DNA from: Ramlibacter aurantiacus
Lineage (GTDB): Bacteria > Pseudomonadota > Gammaproteobacteria > Burkholderiales > Burkholderiaceae_C
Length of the DNA stretch: 64,000 nucleotides
Direction: 5' to 3'
Assembly (NCBI RefSeq): GCF_016722895.1
Contig: NZ_JAEQNA010000002.1
Location: 148,704-212,703, forward strand
The notes under the pieces are model-generated. The model was given only the letters and a program-made list of their open reading frames with translations. It did not search any database and was not told where the DNA came from. The translations under genes and the position numbers were made by a program. The stretch's first letter is position 1, and each line of letters begins with the position of its first letter. Positions 8,012-18,008 of the stretch are shown here, one piece after another.

Positions 8012-9919
8012 TTGAACAATCAGTGGTTTTCTAAAGTAGCCGTGTGGCTGGTGATCGCCCTCGTGCTGTTCACTGTCTTCAAGCAGTTCGACACGCGCGG
8101 TGCGGCTGGAGCCAGCGTCGTAGGCTATTCGGACTTCCTGGAAGAAGTCAAGAATCGCCGGATCAAGAACGCCGTGATCCAGGAAGGCGCGGGCGGCACC
8201 GAGATCGTCGCCGTCACCACCGACGACCGGCGCATCCGCACCACCGCCACCTACCTCGACCGCGGGCTGGTCGGGGACCTCATCGCCAATAACGTCAAGT
8301 TCGATGTCAAGCCGCGCGAGGAAGGCTCGGTGCTCATGACGCTGCTGGTCAGCTGGGGCCCCATGCTGTTGCTGATCGGCGTGTGGATCTATTTCATGCG
8401 GCAGATGCAGGGCGGTGGCAAGGGCGGCGCCTTCAGCTTCGGCAAGAGCAAGGCCCGCATGCTCGACGAGAACAACAACCAGATCACCTTCGCCGACGTC
8501 GCCGGCTGCGACGAAGCCAAGGAAGAGGTGAAGGAGGTCGTCGACTTCCTCAAGGACCCGCAGAAGTTTCAGAAGCTGGGCGGCCGCATTCCCCGTGGCC
8601 TGCTGCTGGTCGGCCCGCCCGGAACCGGCAAGACGCTGCTGGCCAAGGGCATCGCCGGCGAGGCCAAGGTGCCGTTCTTCAGCATCTCCGGTTCCGACTT
8701 CGTCGAGATGTTTGTCGGCGTGGGCGCGGCCCGCGTGCGCGACATGTTCGAGAACGCCAAGAAGAACGCGCCCTGCATCATCTTCATCGACGAGATCGAT
8801 GCGGTCGGCCGTCAGCGCGGAGCGGGGCTGGGCGGCGGCAACGATGAGCGCGAGCAGACCTTGAACCAGATGCTGGTCGAGATGGACGGCTTCGAGACCA
8901 ACCTCGGCGTGATCGTGGTGGCGGCCACCAACCGCCCCGACATCCTCGACGCGGCGCTGCTGCGCCCGGGCCGTTTCGACCGGCAGGTGTATGTGCAGCT
9001 GCCGGACATCCGTGGCCGTGAGCAGATCCTCAACGTGCACATGCGCAAGATCCCCATCGGCTCGGACGTCAATGCCAGCATCATCGCCCGGGGTACCCCC
9101 GGCATGTCCGGCGCCGACCTGGCCAACCTGTGCAACGAGGCCGCCCTCATGGCCGCGCGCCGCAATGCCCGCGTCGTCGAGATGCAGGATTTCGAGAAGG
9201 CCAAGGACAAGATCCTCATGGGCCCCGAGCGCAAGAGCATGGTCATGCCCGAGGAGGAGCGCCGCAACACGGCCTACCACGAGGCCGGTCATGCACTGAT
9301 CGGGCGGCTGCTGCCCAAGTGCGACCCGGTGCACAAGGTCACCATCATTCCCCGCGGCCGCGCCCTCGGGGTCACCATGAGCCTGCCGGCACAGGACCGC
9401 TACAGCTACGACAAGCACTACATGCTGAACCAGATCGCCATGCTGTTCGGTGGCCGCATCGCCGAAGAGGTGTTCATGAACCAGATGACCACCGGCGCCA
9501 GCAACGACTTCGAGCGGGCGACCAACCTGGCACGGGACATGGTCATGAAGTACGGCATGACCGATGCGCTGGGCCCCATGGTCTACGCCGAGAACGAGGG
9601 CGAGGTGTTCCTGGGGCGCTCGGTCACCAAGACCACCAACATGAGCGAGCAGACCATGCAGAAGGTCGATGGCGAAGTGCGCCGCATCATCGACGAGCAG
9701 TACGCCCTGGCGCGTGGGCTGATCGAGGAGCACAAGGACAAGATGCACGCCATGGCCAAGGCGCTGCTCGAGTGGGAAACCATCGACGCCGAGCAGATCG
9801 ACGACATCATGGCCGGCAAGCCGCCGCGGCCTCCGCGCGACTTCACCCCGCGCTCCACCGGTGGCGGTGGTGATTCGGGCGGCGCGCCGGTGGCCGATCC
9901 GGCGCCACACGCGGCCTGA
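8012..9919 (+). CDS. ftsH: ATP-dependent zinc metalloprotease FtsH
   Basis: This 635-residue membrane-anchored AAA+ protease degrades misfolded membrane proteins and regulators such as LpxC. Transmembrane helices lie at about 7–23 and 108–128, around a small periplasmic domain. The Walker A GPPGTGKT is at 201–208. The Walker [12 protein letters not shown] follows, then the second region of homology ending in [11 protein letters not shown]. The zinc site HEAGH is at 423–427. The start is [15 protein letters not shown] is the usual N-terminus in this order, and CGGAG sits 9 nt upstream. The tail is Pro/Gly-rich. A strong terminator follows the stop. Confidence 0.98.
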   Translation: MNNQWFSKVAVWLVIALVLFTVFKQFDTRGAAGASVVGYSDFLEEVKNRRIKNAVIQEGAGGTEIVAVTTDDRRIRTTATYLDRGLVGDLIANNVKFDVKPREEGSVLMTLLVSWGPMLLLIGVWIYFMRQMQGGGKGGAFSFGKSKARMLDENNNQITFADVAGCDEAKEEVKEVVDFLKDPQKFQKLGGRIPRGLLLVGPPGTGKTLLAKGIAGEAKVPFFSISGSDFVEMFVGVGAARVRDMFENAKKNAPCIIFIDEIDAVGRQRGAGLGGGNDEREQTLNQMLVEMDGFETNLGVIVVAATNRPDILDAALLRPGRFDRQVYVQLPDIRGREQILNVHMRKIPIGSDVNASIIARGTPGMSGADLANLCNEAALMAARRNARVVEMQDFEKAKDKILMGPERKSMVMPEEERRNTAYHEAGHALIGRLLPKCDPVHKVTIIPRGRALGVTMSLPAQDRYSYDKHYMLNQIAMLFGGRIAEEVFMNQMTTGASNDFERATNLARDMVMKYGMTDALGPMVYAENEGEVFLGRSVTKTTNMSEQTMQKVDGEVRRIIDEQYALARGLIEEHKDKMHAMAKALLEWETIDAEQIDDIMAGKPPRPPRDFTPRSTGGGGDSGGAPVADPAPHAA

Positions 9920-9942
9920 GCGACGACACATCTGCCTGCACA

Positions 9943-9979
9943 ACGGCCCCGGCATGTCACACATGCCGGGGCCGTTTTT
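9943..9979 (+). terminator. Intrinsic terminator after ftsH
   Basis: A perfect 15-bp stem (ACGGCCCCGGCATGT at 9943–9957 paired with 9961–9975) has a 3-nt loop and runs into a T tract (9975–9979). It ends 17 bp before galM. Confidence 0.93.
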
Positions 9980-9996
9980 CATCAAACTCTCGGCCC

Positions 9997-10917
9997 ATGG
10001 ATGTCGTTCGACTGGTGGCCGGTGAACTGCGGGCCGAAATCTCTCCCGCGGTGGGCGGCTCGTTGGCGGCGTTCTGGACCGAGGCCGGCCATCACCGCCG
10101 CACGCACTGGCTGCGGCCGGCCGACCAGCAGTCGATCGGGCTGCGCAATCCCCTGGGCATGGCGAGTTTTCCGCTGGTGCCGTTCTGCAACCGCATCCGC
10201 GACGGCCGGGCGCAGTTCGAGGGGCGGCAGATTCGCTTCCCGCCGAATCATCCAGCCGGCAACTCGCCGCATCCGCTGCATGGCATCGGATGGCAGCGGC
10301 CCTGGGCCGTCGATTCGGCCAACCGCCATGCGGTGGACCTGAGCCTGCAAGTCGCGGCCAGCCCGGCATGGCCTTGGAGCTTCCTCGCCCAGCAGCGCAT
10401 CGAGTTGGACGAACGGGCGTTGCGCGTCACGATCAGCATCACCAACCAGGACGAGGTGCCCATGCCGGCCGGGCTGGGGCACCACCCGTACTTCCCACAC
10501 ACGCCCGGCACGCGCCTGACCAGTGCCACCACGGCGATGTGGGTGGCGGACGAGGACGTGCTGCCCGTGAGGCTGGAAACCGGGGAGGTGGTGGATAGGC
10601 TGCGATCGGGGGTGGTCCTGGGCGAACTCGATCTCGACAACAACTTTGTCGGCTGGGACCACGCGGCCCGCGTCGACTGGCCGGCCGACGAGAATGGGCC
10701 GCAGCGCAGCCTGCTGATGCGCGCCGAGCCCGCGCTGGGATATTTCGTCGTCTACTCCCCCCGGGACGCCGATCATTTCTGCGCCGAGCCTGTAACCCAG
10801 TGCACCGATTGGCTGAACCTCATGCCGCGCTTCGGCCGTGCGCCGCTGGGCGGTGCGCGCGTGCTGCCGGGCGAACGGCTGGCCGCCCATTTCGATCTCA
10901 TTCCGTCTCTGGCCTGA
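9997..10917 (+). CDS. Aldose 1-epimerase family protein
   Basis: This 306-residue protein is a galactose-mutarotase-like enzyme that interconverts alpha and beta anomers of aldoses. Family motifs are visible: FPLVPFCNRIRDGR (substrate-binding Asn-Arg), HPLHGIGWQRPW with the first catalytic-site His, GLGHHPYFP with the second His, and FCAEPVTQ with the general-base Glu. It starts 17 bp after the ftsH terminator and has no clear Shine-Dalgarno sequence. It is inserted between ftsH and folP, which are usually adjacent in Burkholderiales. Its physiological sugar cannot be told from the sequence. Confidence 0.88.
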   Translation: MDVVRLVAGELRAEISPAVGGSLAAFWTEAGHHRRTHWLRPADQQSIGLRNPLGMASFPLVPFCNRIRDGRAQFEGRQIRFPPNHPAGNSPHPLHGIGWQRPWAVDSANRHAVDLSLQVAASPAWPWSFLAQQRIELDERALRVTISITNQDEVPMPAGLGHHPYFPHTPGTRLTSATTAMWVADEDVLPVRLETGEVVDRLRSGVVLGELDLDNNFVGWDHAARVDWPADENGPQRSLLMRAEPALGYFVVYSPRDADHFCAEPVTQCTDWLNLMPRFGRAPLGGARVLPGERLAAHFDLIPSLA

Positions 10918-10940
10918 AGCGCCGGAGCACGGCGCCGCGC

Positions 10941-10946
10941 CACAAT
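10941..10946 (+). promoter_or_regulatory. -10-like hexamer 7 nt before folP start
   Basis: CACAAT is separated by 7 nt from the ATG at 10954. If used, transcription would begin at or next to the start codon, giving a leaderless mRNA. Confidence 0.35.
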
Positions 10947-10953
10947 GCCGGCC

Positions 10954-11796
10954 ATGTTCTGGCAGACCACGCGATTTCGCATCGACCTGACCCGTCCCCA
11001 GGTGATGGGCGTCGTCAACCTCACGCCGGACTCGTTTTCCGACGGAGGCCACCATGCGGACCCCGCGCAGGGGATCGCACACTGTGAGCGGCTCGTGGCG
11101 GAGGGTGCGGACATCCTCGACCTGGGGGCCGAGTCCACCCGGCCGGGCACGCCGCCCGTGCCGCTGGAGGAAGAGCGGCGTCGGCTGCTGCCCGTGCTGC
11201 AAGAGGCCCTGCGACTGGGCGTCCCCGTCTCGGTGGACACCTACAAGCCGCAGCTCATGCGAGAGGTCCTGGACCTGGGGGCCGACATCGTCAACGACGT
11301 GTGGGCCTTGCGCCAGCCCGGCGCGCTCGATGCGGTGGCGGGGCATGGCCACTGCGGCGTGTGCCTCATGCACATGCACGGCGAGCCGCAGACCATGCAA
11401 CTGGCCCCGCTCGCCGGCGATCCGGTGCCTGCCGTCCTGGCGCTGCTGGTGGACATCAGCCGGGCCTTGCAGGCGCGTGGCGTGGCCGCCGAGCGCATCG
11501 CCTGGGACCCGGGCATCGGCTTCGGCAAGACCCCCGAGCAGAACTTCGCCTTGCTGGCGCGGCAGGCGGAGCTGCTGGGGCATGGCCATCCCCTGCTGGT
11601 GGGCTGGTCACGCAAGTCCTCGCTCGGCTCGGTGACGGGGCTGCCGGTGCAGCAGCGGATGGTGCCCAGCGTGGCCGCCGCGCTGCTGGCCGTCGAGCGG
11701 GGTGCCCGCGTCGTCCGTGTGCACGATGTCCGCGAGACCGTCGCCGCCCTCAAGGTGCGTTCGGCCGTCGAGGCACAGGTGGGCCGGCAGCCATGA
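10954..11796 (+). CDS. folP: Dihydropteroate synthase
   Basis: This 280-residue enzyme joins p-aminobenzoate to 6-hydroxymethyl-dihydropterin diphosphate in folate synthesis and is the sulfonamide target. Both signature motifs are present: [16 protein letters not shown] near the N-terminus and [29 protein letters not shown] and the C-terminal [10 protein letters not shown] are also typical. I chose the ATG at 10954 because a -10-like CACAAT sits 7 nt upstream. An in-frame ATG at 10945 would overlap that hexamer and add three residues. Its stop (TGA, 11794–11796) overlaps a possible ATG of glmM. Confidence 0.95.
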   Translation: MFWQTTRFRIDLTRPQVMGVVNLTPDSFSDGGHHADPAQGIAHCERLVAEGADILDLGAESTRPGTPPVPLEEERRRLLPVLQEALRLGVPVSVDTYKPQLMREVLDLGADIVNDVWALRQPGALDAVAGHGHCGVCLMHMHGEPQTMQLAPLAGDPVPAVLALLVDISRALQARGVAAERIAWDPGIGFGKTPEQNFALLARQAELLGHGHPLLVGWSRKSSLGSVTGLPVQQRMVPSVAAALLAVERGARVVRVHDVRETVAALKVRSAVEAQVGRQP

Positions 11797-11800
11797 GAAT
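11795..11800 (+). promoter_or_regulatory. -10-like hexamer 7 nt before glmM start
   Basis: GAGAAT overlaps the folP stop codon and is 7 nt from the ATG at 11808. It could give glmM an extra leaderless transcript inside the folP–glmM unit. Confidence 0.3.
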
Positions 11801-11807
11801 ACGCGCC

Positions 11808-13142
11808 ATGACTCGTGAATACTTTGGAACCGACGGCATCCGTGGCACGGTGGGTCAGCCGCCCATCACGCCAGACTTCGTCCTGCGGCTGGCGCACGCC
11901 GTGGGCCGCGTCCTCCGGCGCACCGAGGGCCGGCCCACGGTGCTGATCGGCAAGGACACCCGCATCTCCGGATACATGCTGGAAAGCGCGCTCGAATCGG
12001 GCTTCAACTCCGCTGGTGTGGACGTGGTGCTGCTCGGGCCGTTGCCCACGCCGGGCGTGGCCTATCTCACCCGAGCTCAACGCGCCAGCCTGGGCGTGGT
12101 GATCAGCGCCAGCCACAACCCCTTCGAAGACAACGGCATCAAGTTCTTCAGCGCGCAAGGCACCAAGTTGCCCGACGAATGGGAGACGGCCGTCGAGGCC
12201 GCCCTCACCGAGCCGCCCGTGTGGGCCGATGCAGCGAGCCTCGGCAAGGCCAGGCGACTGGACGATGCCGCCGGCCGCTACATCGAGTTCTGCAAGAGCA
12301 CGTTCGACCCCAGCCTCACCTTGCGCGGCCTGAAGATCGTGGTCGATGCCGCGCACGGCGCGGCGTATCACATCGCGCCCCTGGTCTTCCACGAGCTCGG
12401 GGCCGAGGTCCACTGCATCGGCTGCGCCCCCGACGGGCTCAACATCAACCGCGACGTCGGCGCCACGCACCCGAAGTCGCTGGTCGAGGCGGTGCTCCAG
12501 CACCAGGCCGACCTGGGGGTCGCCCTGGACGGCGACGCCGACCGCCTTCAGATGGTGGACGCCAGCGGCCGCCTCTACAACGGCGACGAACTGCTCTACG
12601 TGATGGTCCAGGACCGGCTGGCCCGCGGCGAGAATGTGCCGGGCGTGGTGGGCACGCTGATGACCAACATGGCGGTGGAACTGGCGCTCAAGCGGCAGGG
12701 GCTGGAGTTCGTGCGAGCCAAGGTGGGCGACCGCTACGTGCTCGAGGAACTCGAAAGCCGTCGGTGGCTGCTGGGCGGGGAAGGCTCCGGGCACCTGCTG
12801 GCGCTGGACAAGCACACCACCGGCGACGGCCTGGTCAGCGCGCTCCAGGTCCTCAAGGCCTGCGCCCGCAGCGGCAAGCGCCTGGGCCAATTGATCGACC
12901 CCGTGCGCCTGTTCCCGCAGACCCTGGTCAACGTGCGGCTGGCCCCCGGCCAGGACTGGAAATCGAGCGCACGGCTGGCCGATGCCCAGCGCGACGTCGA
13001 GGCCGCACTGGGCGGCACCGGCCGCATCCTGATCCGTGCCAGCGGCACCGAGCCGGTGCTTCGGGTCATGGTCGAGTCGGCCGACGAGGCGCTGGCCCAG
13101 CAGGGTGCGCAGCGCCTGGCCCAGGCGGTGCAGCAGGGCTGA
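11808..13142 (+). CDS. glmM: Phosphoglucosamine mutase GlmM
   Basis: This 444-residue enzyme converts glucosamine-6-phosphate to glucosamine-1-phosphate for UDP-GlcNAc synthesis, feeding peptidoglycan and LPS. It begins with the family signature [16 protein letters not shown]. The phosphoserine loop is [17 protein letters not shown], with Ser102 as the phospho-acceptor. The metal-binding loop is LDGDADRLQ, and the C-terminal phosphate-binding loop is [14 protein letters not shown]. The start at 11808 fits the family. An in-frame ATG at 11793, overlapping the folP stop (ATGA), would add five residues and is the alternative. The length matches the family norm of about 445. Confidence 0.97.
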   Translation: MTREYFGTDGIRGTVGQPPITPDFVLRLAHAVGRVLRRTEGRPTVLIGKDTRISGYMLESALESGFNSAGVDVVLLGPLPTPGVAYLTRAQRASLGVVISASHNPFEDNGIKFFSAQGTKLPDEWETAVEAALTEPPVWADAASLGKARRLDDAAGRYIEFCKSTFDPSLTLRGLKIVVDAAHGAAYHIAPLVFHELGAEVHCIGCAPDGLNINRDVGATHPKSLVEAVLQHQADLGVALDGDADRLQMVDASGRLYNGDELLYVMVQDRLARGENVPGVVGTLMTNMAVELALKRQGLEFVRAKVGDRYVLEELESRRWLLGGEGSGHLLALDKHTTGDGLVSALQVLKACARSGKRLGQLIDPVRLFPQTLVNVRLAPGQDWKSSARLADAQRDVEAALGGTGRILIRASGTEPVLRVMVESADEALAQQGAQRLAQAVQQG

Positions 13143-13239
13143 TCCGGCTTGCCAGGTCGCCGGCAGGCGGCGCGTGGTCGTGCCTTCGAGACGGGGTCGC
13201 GCCGGGATCGGCGGCTGCAAGGAAGAGGCATGAAAAGGC

Positions 13240-13273
13240 TTGTCACGAGCCTGTCACGCAGCATGCCTACAGT
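13240..13273 (+). promoter_or_regulatory. Pho box and -10 of the pst promoter
   Basis: TTGTCAC (13240–13246), GAGC and CTGTCAC (13251–13257) form the two 7-bp direct repeats separated by 4 bp of a PhoB binding site. TACAGT at 13268–13273 lies 10 bp downstream, where the -10 of a PhoB-activated promoter is expected. It drives pstS and probably the whole pst–pho cluster. Confidence 0.9.
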
Positions 13274-13321
13274 CCGGCTGCGTCGAACGCCAATCACCGT
13301 CTTTCCTCAGTTGGAGCAACC

Positions 13322-14353
13322 ATGAACCTGATTTGCAAATCGGCCTTGCTGGGCCTGGCCACCGTTTCCTTCGCCGCCGCTGCCCAGGACGTCACTGGCG
13401 CCGGCGCCAGCTTCCCGGCACCGCTGTACGCCAAGTGGGCTGCGGAGTACAACAAGGCCACCGGCACCCGCATCAACTACCAGTCGGTGGGCTCGGGCGC
13501 CGGTATCCGCCAGATCGACGCCAAGACGGTCGCCTTCGGGGCGTCCGACATGCCGCTGCAGGACGAAGAGCTGCAGAAGAAGAACCAGGTTCAGTTTCCC
13601 ACCGTCATCGGCGGAGTCGTCCCGGTGGTCAACATCCAGGGTGTTCAGCCAGGGCAGCTGCGCCTGAACGGCCAGGTGCTCGGCGACATCTTCCTGGGCA
13701 AGATCAAGCGCTGGAACGACCCGGCCGTGCAGGCGCTGAACCCCAGCCTCAAGCTGCCCGACGCCGCCATCGCGCCGGTGCGCCGTGCCGATGGGTCGGG
13801 CACCACCTTCATCTTCACCAACTACCTCTCCAAGGTGAATCCGGAATGGAAGGCCAAGGTGGGTGAGGGCACGGCCGTCAACTGGCCCACCGGTGCCGGC
13901 GGCAAGGGCAACGAAGGCGTGGCCGCTTTCGTGGGCCGCCTGCCCAATTCGATCGGCTATGTCGAGTACGCCTACGTGAAGCAGAACAAGATGAACTACG
14001 CCCTGATGCAGAACGCGGCCGGCCAGTTCGTCTCGCCGGACGACGCCGCATTCAAGGCAGCCGCGGCAGGTGCCGACTGGAGCAAGAGCTACTATCAGAT
14101 CCTGACCAACCAGCCGGGCGCGCAGTCCTGGCCCATCACCGGCGCCACCTTCATCCTCATGCACAAGCAGCAGGACAAGCCGGAGCAGGCCGCGGCCACC
14201 CTGAAGTTCTTCGACTGGGCCTACAAGAACGGCGACAAGACCGCCGAAGAACTGGATTACGTGCCCATGCCCGACAACGTGAAGCAACAGGTGCGCAAGC
14301 TCTGGGCCGCCGAGATCAAGGATGGCTCGGGCAAGGCTGTCGCGCAGTTCTGA
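13322..14353 (+). CDS. pstS: Phosphate ABC transporter periplasmic binding protein PstS
   Basis: This 343-residue exported protein captures phosphate for the PstCAB permease. It has a signal peptide ([20 protein letters not shown], cleaved before QDVTGAG). The phosphate-binding motifs are [35 protein letters not shown] and [17 protein letters not shown]. It is the first gene of the pst operon, directly under a Pho box. The hairpin after its stop probably raises its transcript level over the permease genes. The length is normal for the family. Confidence 0.98.
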   Translation: MNLICKSALLGLATVSFAAAAQDVTGAGASFPAPLYAKWAAEYNKATGTRINYQSVGSGAGIRQIDAKTVAFGASDMPLQDEELQKKNQVQFPTVIGGVVPVVNIQGVQPGQLRLNGQVLGDIFLGKIKRWNDPAVQALNPSLKLPDAAIAPVRRADGSGTTFIFTNYLSKVNPEWKAKVGEGTAVNWPTGAGGKGNEGVAAFVGRLPNSIGYVEYAYVKQNKMNYALMQNAAGQFVSPDDAAFKAAAAGADWSKSYYQILTNQPGAQSWPITGATFILMHKQQDKPEQAAATLKFFDWAYKNGDKTAEELDYVPMPDNVKQQVRKLWAAEIKDGSGKAVAQF

Positions 14354-14362
14354 TCGATGAGG

Positions 14363-14382
14363 GGGTGCCCACCGCGGCACCC
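14363..14382 (+). terminator. Intercistronic hairpin between pstS and pstC
   Basis: GGGTGCC and GGCACCC form a 7-bp perfect stem with a 6-nt loop. No T run follows, so it is more likely a partial terminator or mRNA-stabilising hairpin, as often seen after genes for binding proteins. Confidence 0.6.
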
Positions 14383-14453
14383 TTGCTGGCCTTCTCCTCC
14401 TAAGAAGAGCGCTCGTGTCCACTAGACTTCCGGCCCATGAGGCCACTTTCGAA

Positions 14454-15446
14454 ATGAGCGCGACCGTCCCTGCGGATCGCGAGCGCACCCCTCCGACTCG
14501 CCGGCCGGCTCGCAAGGGCGCCGTCGCCGACCGTCTGTTCGGCTGGACGGCGGCGGCGGCCGCCTTCATCACGCTGGCTTCCCTGCTCGGCATCCTGCTG
14601 TCCCTGGTGATCGGCGCCTGGCCGGCCATCGAGAAGTACGGCCTGGGCTTTTTCACCAACAGCACCTGGGACCCGGTCGCCGAAGAGTTCGGCGGCCTGG
14701 TGATGATCTACGGCACGCTCGCCACCTCGGCCATCGCACTCATCATCGCGGTGCCGGTGAGCTTCGGCATCGCCCTTTTCCTCACCGAGCTGTCACCCCG
14801 CTGGCTCAAGCGGCCGCTGGGCACGGCCATCGAGCTGCTGGCGGCGGTGCCGTCCATCGTCTACGGCATGTGGGGCCTGCTGGTGTTCGGGCCCATCCTC
14901 GCGCAGTACGTGCAGCAGCCTTTGCAGTCGGCGTTCGGCGAAGTGCCCTACCTGGGCGCCCTGTTCTCGGGCCCGCCGGTGGGCATCGGCGTGCTGGCGG
15001 CCGGAATCATCCTGGCGATCATGATCATCCCGTTCATCGCCGCCGTGATGCGCGACGTGTTCGAGGTGACCCCGCCCATGCTCAAGGAATCGGCCTATGC
15101 GCTGGGTTCCACCACCTGGGAGGTCATGTTCAAGGTGGTGCTGCCGTACACCAAGAGCGGCGTCATCGGCGGCATCATGCTGGGATTGGGTCGCGCCCTC
15201 GGCGAGACCATGGCCGTGACCTTCATCATCGGCAACTTCAACCAGCTCGACACCTTCAGCCTGTTCGCGCCGGCCAACAGCATCACCTCGGCGCTGGCCA
15301 ACGAATTTGCCGAGGCCACCACCGGGCTGCACCAGGCCTCGCTCATCTACCTGGGCCTGGTCCTGTTCTTCATCACGTTCGTCGTGCTGGCGCTGTCCAA
15401 GCTGCTGCTGGCGCGACTCAGTCGCAACGAAGGACGCAAGACGTGA
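14454..15446 (+). CDS. pstC: Phosphate ABC transporter permease PstC
   Basis: This 330-residue inner-membrane permease pairs with PstA to import phosphate. A cytoplasmic Arg-rich N-terminus (about 30 residues) precedes six predicted membrane helices. The binding-protein-dependent transport motif is [23 protein letters not shown] 14454 is preferred; an in-frame GTG at 14415 would add 13 residues. The stop overlaps the GTG start of pstA, so the two subunits are translationally coupled. Confidence 0.96.
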   Translation: MSATVPADRERTPPTRRPARKGAVADRLFGWTAAAAAFITLASLLGILLSLVIGAWPAIEKYGLGFFTNSTWDPVAEEFGGLVMIYGTLATSAIALIIAVPVSFGIALFLTELSPRWLKRPLGTAIELLAAVPSIVYGMWGLLVFGPILAQYVQQPLQSAFGEVPYLGALFSGPPVGIGVLAAGIILAIMIIPFIAAVMRDVFEVTPPMLKESAYALGSTTWEVMFKVVLPYTKSGVIGGIMLGLGRALGETMAVTFIIGNFNQLDTFSLFAPANSITSALANEFAEATTGLHQASLIYLGLVLFFITFVVLALSKLLLARLSRNEGRKT

Positions 15447-16318
15447 GCGCCGTGCTCTCTCCCGACGCAGCGCACAAGGCGCGCGAGCGCAAGTTCAATC
15501 GCCGCAAGCGCGTCAACTACATCGCGCTGGCGCTGTCCCTGGGGGCGATGGCCTTCGGGCTGTTCTGGCTGCTGTGGATCCTGTTCGAGACGGCCCGGCT
15601 CGGCCTGGCGGGAATCACCTGGGCCACGCTCACCGAGATGACGCCCGCGCCCAACGAGCCCGGCGGCCTCGCCAATGCCATCCTCGGATCGGTTTACATG
15701 GTGCTGGGCGCGACGCTGGTGGCCACGCCCATCGGCATCATGGCCGGCGTGTACCTGGTCGAGTACGGCGCCAACGGCTGGATGGGGCGGGTCACCCGCT
15801 TCGTCAACGACATCCTGCTTTCGGCGCCCTCCATCGTCATCGGCCTCTTCATCTACGCCGTGGTGGTGGCTCGCTACCAGCAGTTCTCGGCCTGGGCCGG
15901 CATCGCGGCACTGGCCCTGATCGTGGTGCCGGTGGTGATCCGCACCACCGACAACATGCTGGCGCTGGTGCCCTCGGCGCTGCGCGAGGCGGCCTATGCG
16001 CTGGGCGCGCCCAAGTGGAAGGTCGTGACCCGCATCACGTTGCGTGCGGCGCGCGCGGGCGTCGTGACCGGCGTGCTGCTGGCGGTGGCGCGCATCGCGG
16101 GCGAGACCGCGCCGCTGCTGTTCACGGCCTTGAACAACCAGTTCTTCACCGCCAGCTTGTCCGAGCCCATGGCCAGCCTGCCGGTGACGATCTTCAAGTT
16201 CGCAATGAGCCCCTACGAGAACTGGCAGCAGCTGGCGTGGGCCGGTGTCGCCCTTATCACGCTGGCCGTGCTCGGCCTGAACATCCTCGCCCGCGTGCTG
16301 ACGCGGACAAGACTTTGA
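15443..16318 (+). CDS. pstA: Phosphate ABC transporter permease PstA
   Basis: This 291-residue second permease subunit starts with GTG overlapping the pstC stop by 4 nt. It has six hydrophobic segments, a basic N-terminal stretch ([12 protein letters not shown]) and the EAA-loop motif [20 protein letters not shown] (residues about 181–200), where the PstB ATPase docks. A dispersed repeat lies directly behind the stop and separates it from pstB by 166 bp, which is longer than usual for this operon. Confidence 0.96.
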   Translation: MSAVLSPDAAHKARERKFNRRKRVNYIALALSLGAMAFGLFWLLWILFETARLGLAGITWATLTEMTPAPNEPGGLANAILGSVYMVLGATLVATPIGIMAGVYLVEYGANGWMGRVTRFVNDILLSAPSIVIGLFIYAVVVARYQQFSAWAGIAALALIVVPVVIRTTDNMLALVPSALREAAYALGAPKWKVVTRITLRAARAGVVTGVLLAVARIAGETAPLLFTALNNQFFTASLSEPMASLPVTIFKFAMSPYENWQQLAWAGVALITLAVLGLNILARVLTRTRL

Positions 16319-16321
16319 AAC

Positions 16322-16412
16322 ACCCCGAAGCGCCTTCGGCACCTCCCCTCGCGGGCCGCCACCAGCGGCCCGGCAAAGCCGGACGGCCTGCCGCTGCGCG
16401 GCGGCTGGTGGG
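16322..16412 (+). repeat. Dispersed intergenic repeat, copy 1 (after pstA)
   Basis: The segment has the ordered blocks CCGAAGCG, CCCCTCG, CCACCAGCGGCCCGGC, AAGCCGG and CCTGCCGCTGCGCGGCGGC. Two more copies occur at 35036 and 60493 in the same orientation, each 3–6 bp behind a plus-strand stop codon. This copy lacks the GGTGGCCCTG-AACGG block that is present in the other two. The GC-rich inverted repeats inside can form hairpins. Confidence 0.85.
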
Positions 16413-16484
16413 GACGCCCGCCTCGCGCTTGGGTGGACTGCTTCCATGCATGGCCGGTGATGCGTCGCATGGTGGAGAACTGAT

Positions 16485-17264
16485 ATGACTGCAACCCAGA
16501 CCCAGGCCGCGCCCCCCAAGCTCTCGGTGCGCAACCTGAACTTCTACTACGGCGGCTTCCACGCCCTCAAGGACATCAACCTCGACATTCCCGAGAAGAA
16601 GGTCACCGCCTTCATCGGGCCTTCGGGTTGCGGCAAGTCCACGCTGCTGCGCACCTTCAACCGCATGTTCGAGCTGTACCCCGAGCAGCGCGCCGAAGGA
16701 GAGATCGTGCTCGATGGCGAGAACCTGCTCACCTCGCGACAGGACGTGGCGCTGATCCGCGCCAAGGTCGGCATGGTGTTCCAGAAGCCCACGCCATTCC
16801 CGATGTCCATCTACGACAACATCGCCTTCGGCGTGCGCCTGTTCGAGAGCCTGGGCAGCAGCGACATGGACGAGCGTGTCGAGTGGGCGCTGCGCAAGGC
16901 GGCGCTGTGGAACGAGGTCAAGGACAAGCTCGACCAGAGCGGCGCGGGCTTGTCGGGCGGGCAGCAGCAGCGGCTGTGCATCGCGCGCGGCATCGCGATC
17001 CGGCCCGAGGTGCTGCTGCTCGATGAACCCTGCTCGGCACTCGATCCCATCTCCACGGCGAAAATCGAAGAACTGATTGCCGAATTGAAGAACGATTACA
17101 CCGTGGTCATCGTCACGCACAACATGCAGCAGGCGGCGCGCTGCAGCGACTACACCGCCTACATGTACCTGGGCGACCTCGTGGAGGTGGGCGAGACCGA
17201 ACAGATCTTCTTCAAGCCCAAGCGCAAGGAGACCGAGGACTACATCACCGGCCGCTTCGGCTGA
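16485..17264 (+). CDS. pstB: Phosphate ABC transporter ATP-binding protein PstB
   Basis: This 259-residue ATPase powers phosphate import. The Walker [10 protein letters not shown] is at about 46–54. The Q loop lies in [17 protein letters not shown]. The signature is [14 protein letters not shown], the Walker B is [13 protein letters not shown] and the switch His is in [12 protein letters not shown]. The ATG start has GGAG 8 nt upstream. It is separated from pstA by the dispersed repeat but follows the normal pst order. phoU follows 26 bp later. Confidence 0.98.
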   Translation: MTATQTQAAPPKLSVRNLNFYYGGFHALKDINLDIPEKKVTAFIGPSGCGKSTLLRTFNRMFELYPEQRAEGEIVLDGENLLTSRQDVALIRAKVGMVFQKPTPFPMSIYDNIAFGVRLFESLGSSDMDERVEWALRKAALWNEVKDKLDQSGAGLSGGQQQRLCIARGIAIRPEVLLLDEPCSALDPISTAKIEELIAELKNDYTVVIVTHNMQQAARCSDYTAYMYLGDLVEVGETEQIFFKPKRKETEDYITGRFG

Positions 17265-17290
17265 ATACCCCACCCACCCTGGGAGACACC

Positions 17291-17992
17291 ATGCCCGACA
17301 AACACCTCTCCGCCCAGTTCGACACCGAACTCAATGGCGTGTCCTCCCGCGTGATGGAAATGGGCGGCCTCGTCGAATCGCAGATCCACCAGGCGATCTA
17401 CGCCCTGTCCAACTTCAGCGCCGAAGCCGCCGACCAGGTCATGGGTCTGGAGGGCAAGGTGAATGCGATGGAGGTGGAGATCGATCGCGAACTGGCGTCC
17501 ATCATCGGACGGCGCCAGCCCACCGCGCGCGACCTGCGCCTGCTCCTGGCGATCTCCAAGACCACCGCCAACCTGGAGCGCGTGGGAGACGAGGCGACCA
17601 AGGTGGCGCGCATGATCAAGTCCATCATCCAGAGCGGTTCGGCGCGCGCGCTGCCCACCAGCGACCTGCGCACGGCCTCGGACCTGGCCGCGGGCCTGCT
17701 GCGCAAGGCGCTCGATGCCTTCGCGCGGCTCGATACGCAGGCGGCGGTGTCCATCCTCAAGGAGGACAACCTCATCGACGAGGAGTTCGACGGCTTCGTG
17801 CGCAAGCTCATCACCTACATGATGGAAGACCCGCGCACCATCTCCTCCAGCCTGGACCTGCTGTTCCTGGCCAAGGCGATCGAACGCATCGGCGACCACT
17901 CCAAGAACATCGCCGAGCTGATCATCTACGTGGTCAAGGGCGCCGACGTGCGGCACATCTCCATGGAGGAGATCGAGTCGGCGGTTCGTTGA
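17291..17992 (+). CDS. phoU: Phosphate signalling and transport regulator PhoU
   Basis: This 233-residue cytoplasmic protein links Pst transport activity to PhoR and represses the Pho response when phosphate is plentiful. It is all-helical, with two PhoU repeats carrying the conserved metal-binding clusters (NLERVGDEATKVAR near residues 96–109 and AIERIGDHSKNIAE near 196–209). The ATG start is preceded by GGGAG. It lies between pstB and phoB, the common betaproteobacterial order. Confidence 0.97.
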   Translation: MPDKHLSAQFDTELNGVSSRVMEMGGLVESQIHQAIYALSNFSAEAADQVMGLEGKVNAMEVEIDRELASIIGRRQPTARDLRLLLAISKTTANLERVGDEATKVARMIKSIIQSGSARALPTSDLRTASDLAAGLLRKALDAFARLDTQAAVSILKEDNLIDEEFDGFVRKLITYMMEDPRTISSSLDLLFLAKAIERIGDHSKNIAELIIYVVKGADVRHISMEEIESAVR

Positions 17993-18008
17993 CGCAGCTT
18001 TCGTCCGC

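Noticed and set aside
7928..10369. 813-codon open frame antisense to ftsH and galM
   Set aside because: ftsH and the aldose epimerase have full motifs on the plus strand; the antisense translation is His/Gly/Val-rich and has none.
16322..16412. Repeat copies as simple intrinsic terminators
   Set aside because: Stems are present but no T tract follows any copy, and dnaX–ybaB and pstA–pstB would be cut apart; kept as a repeat of unknown role.
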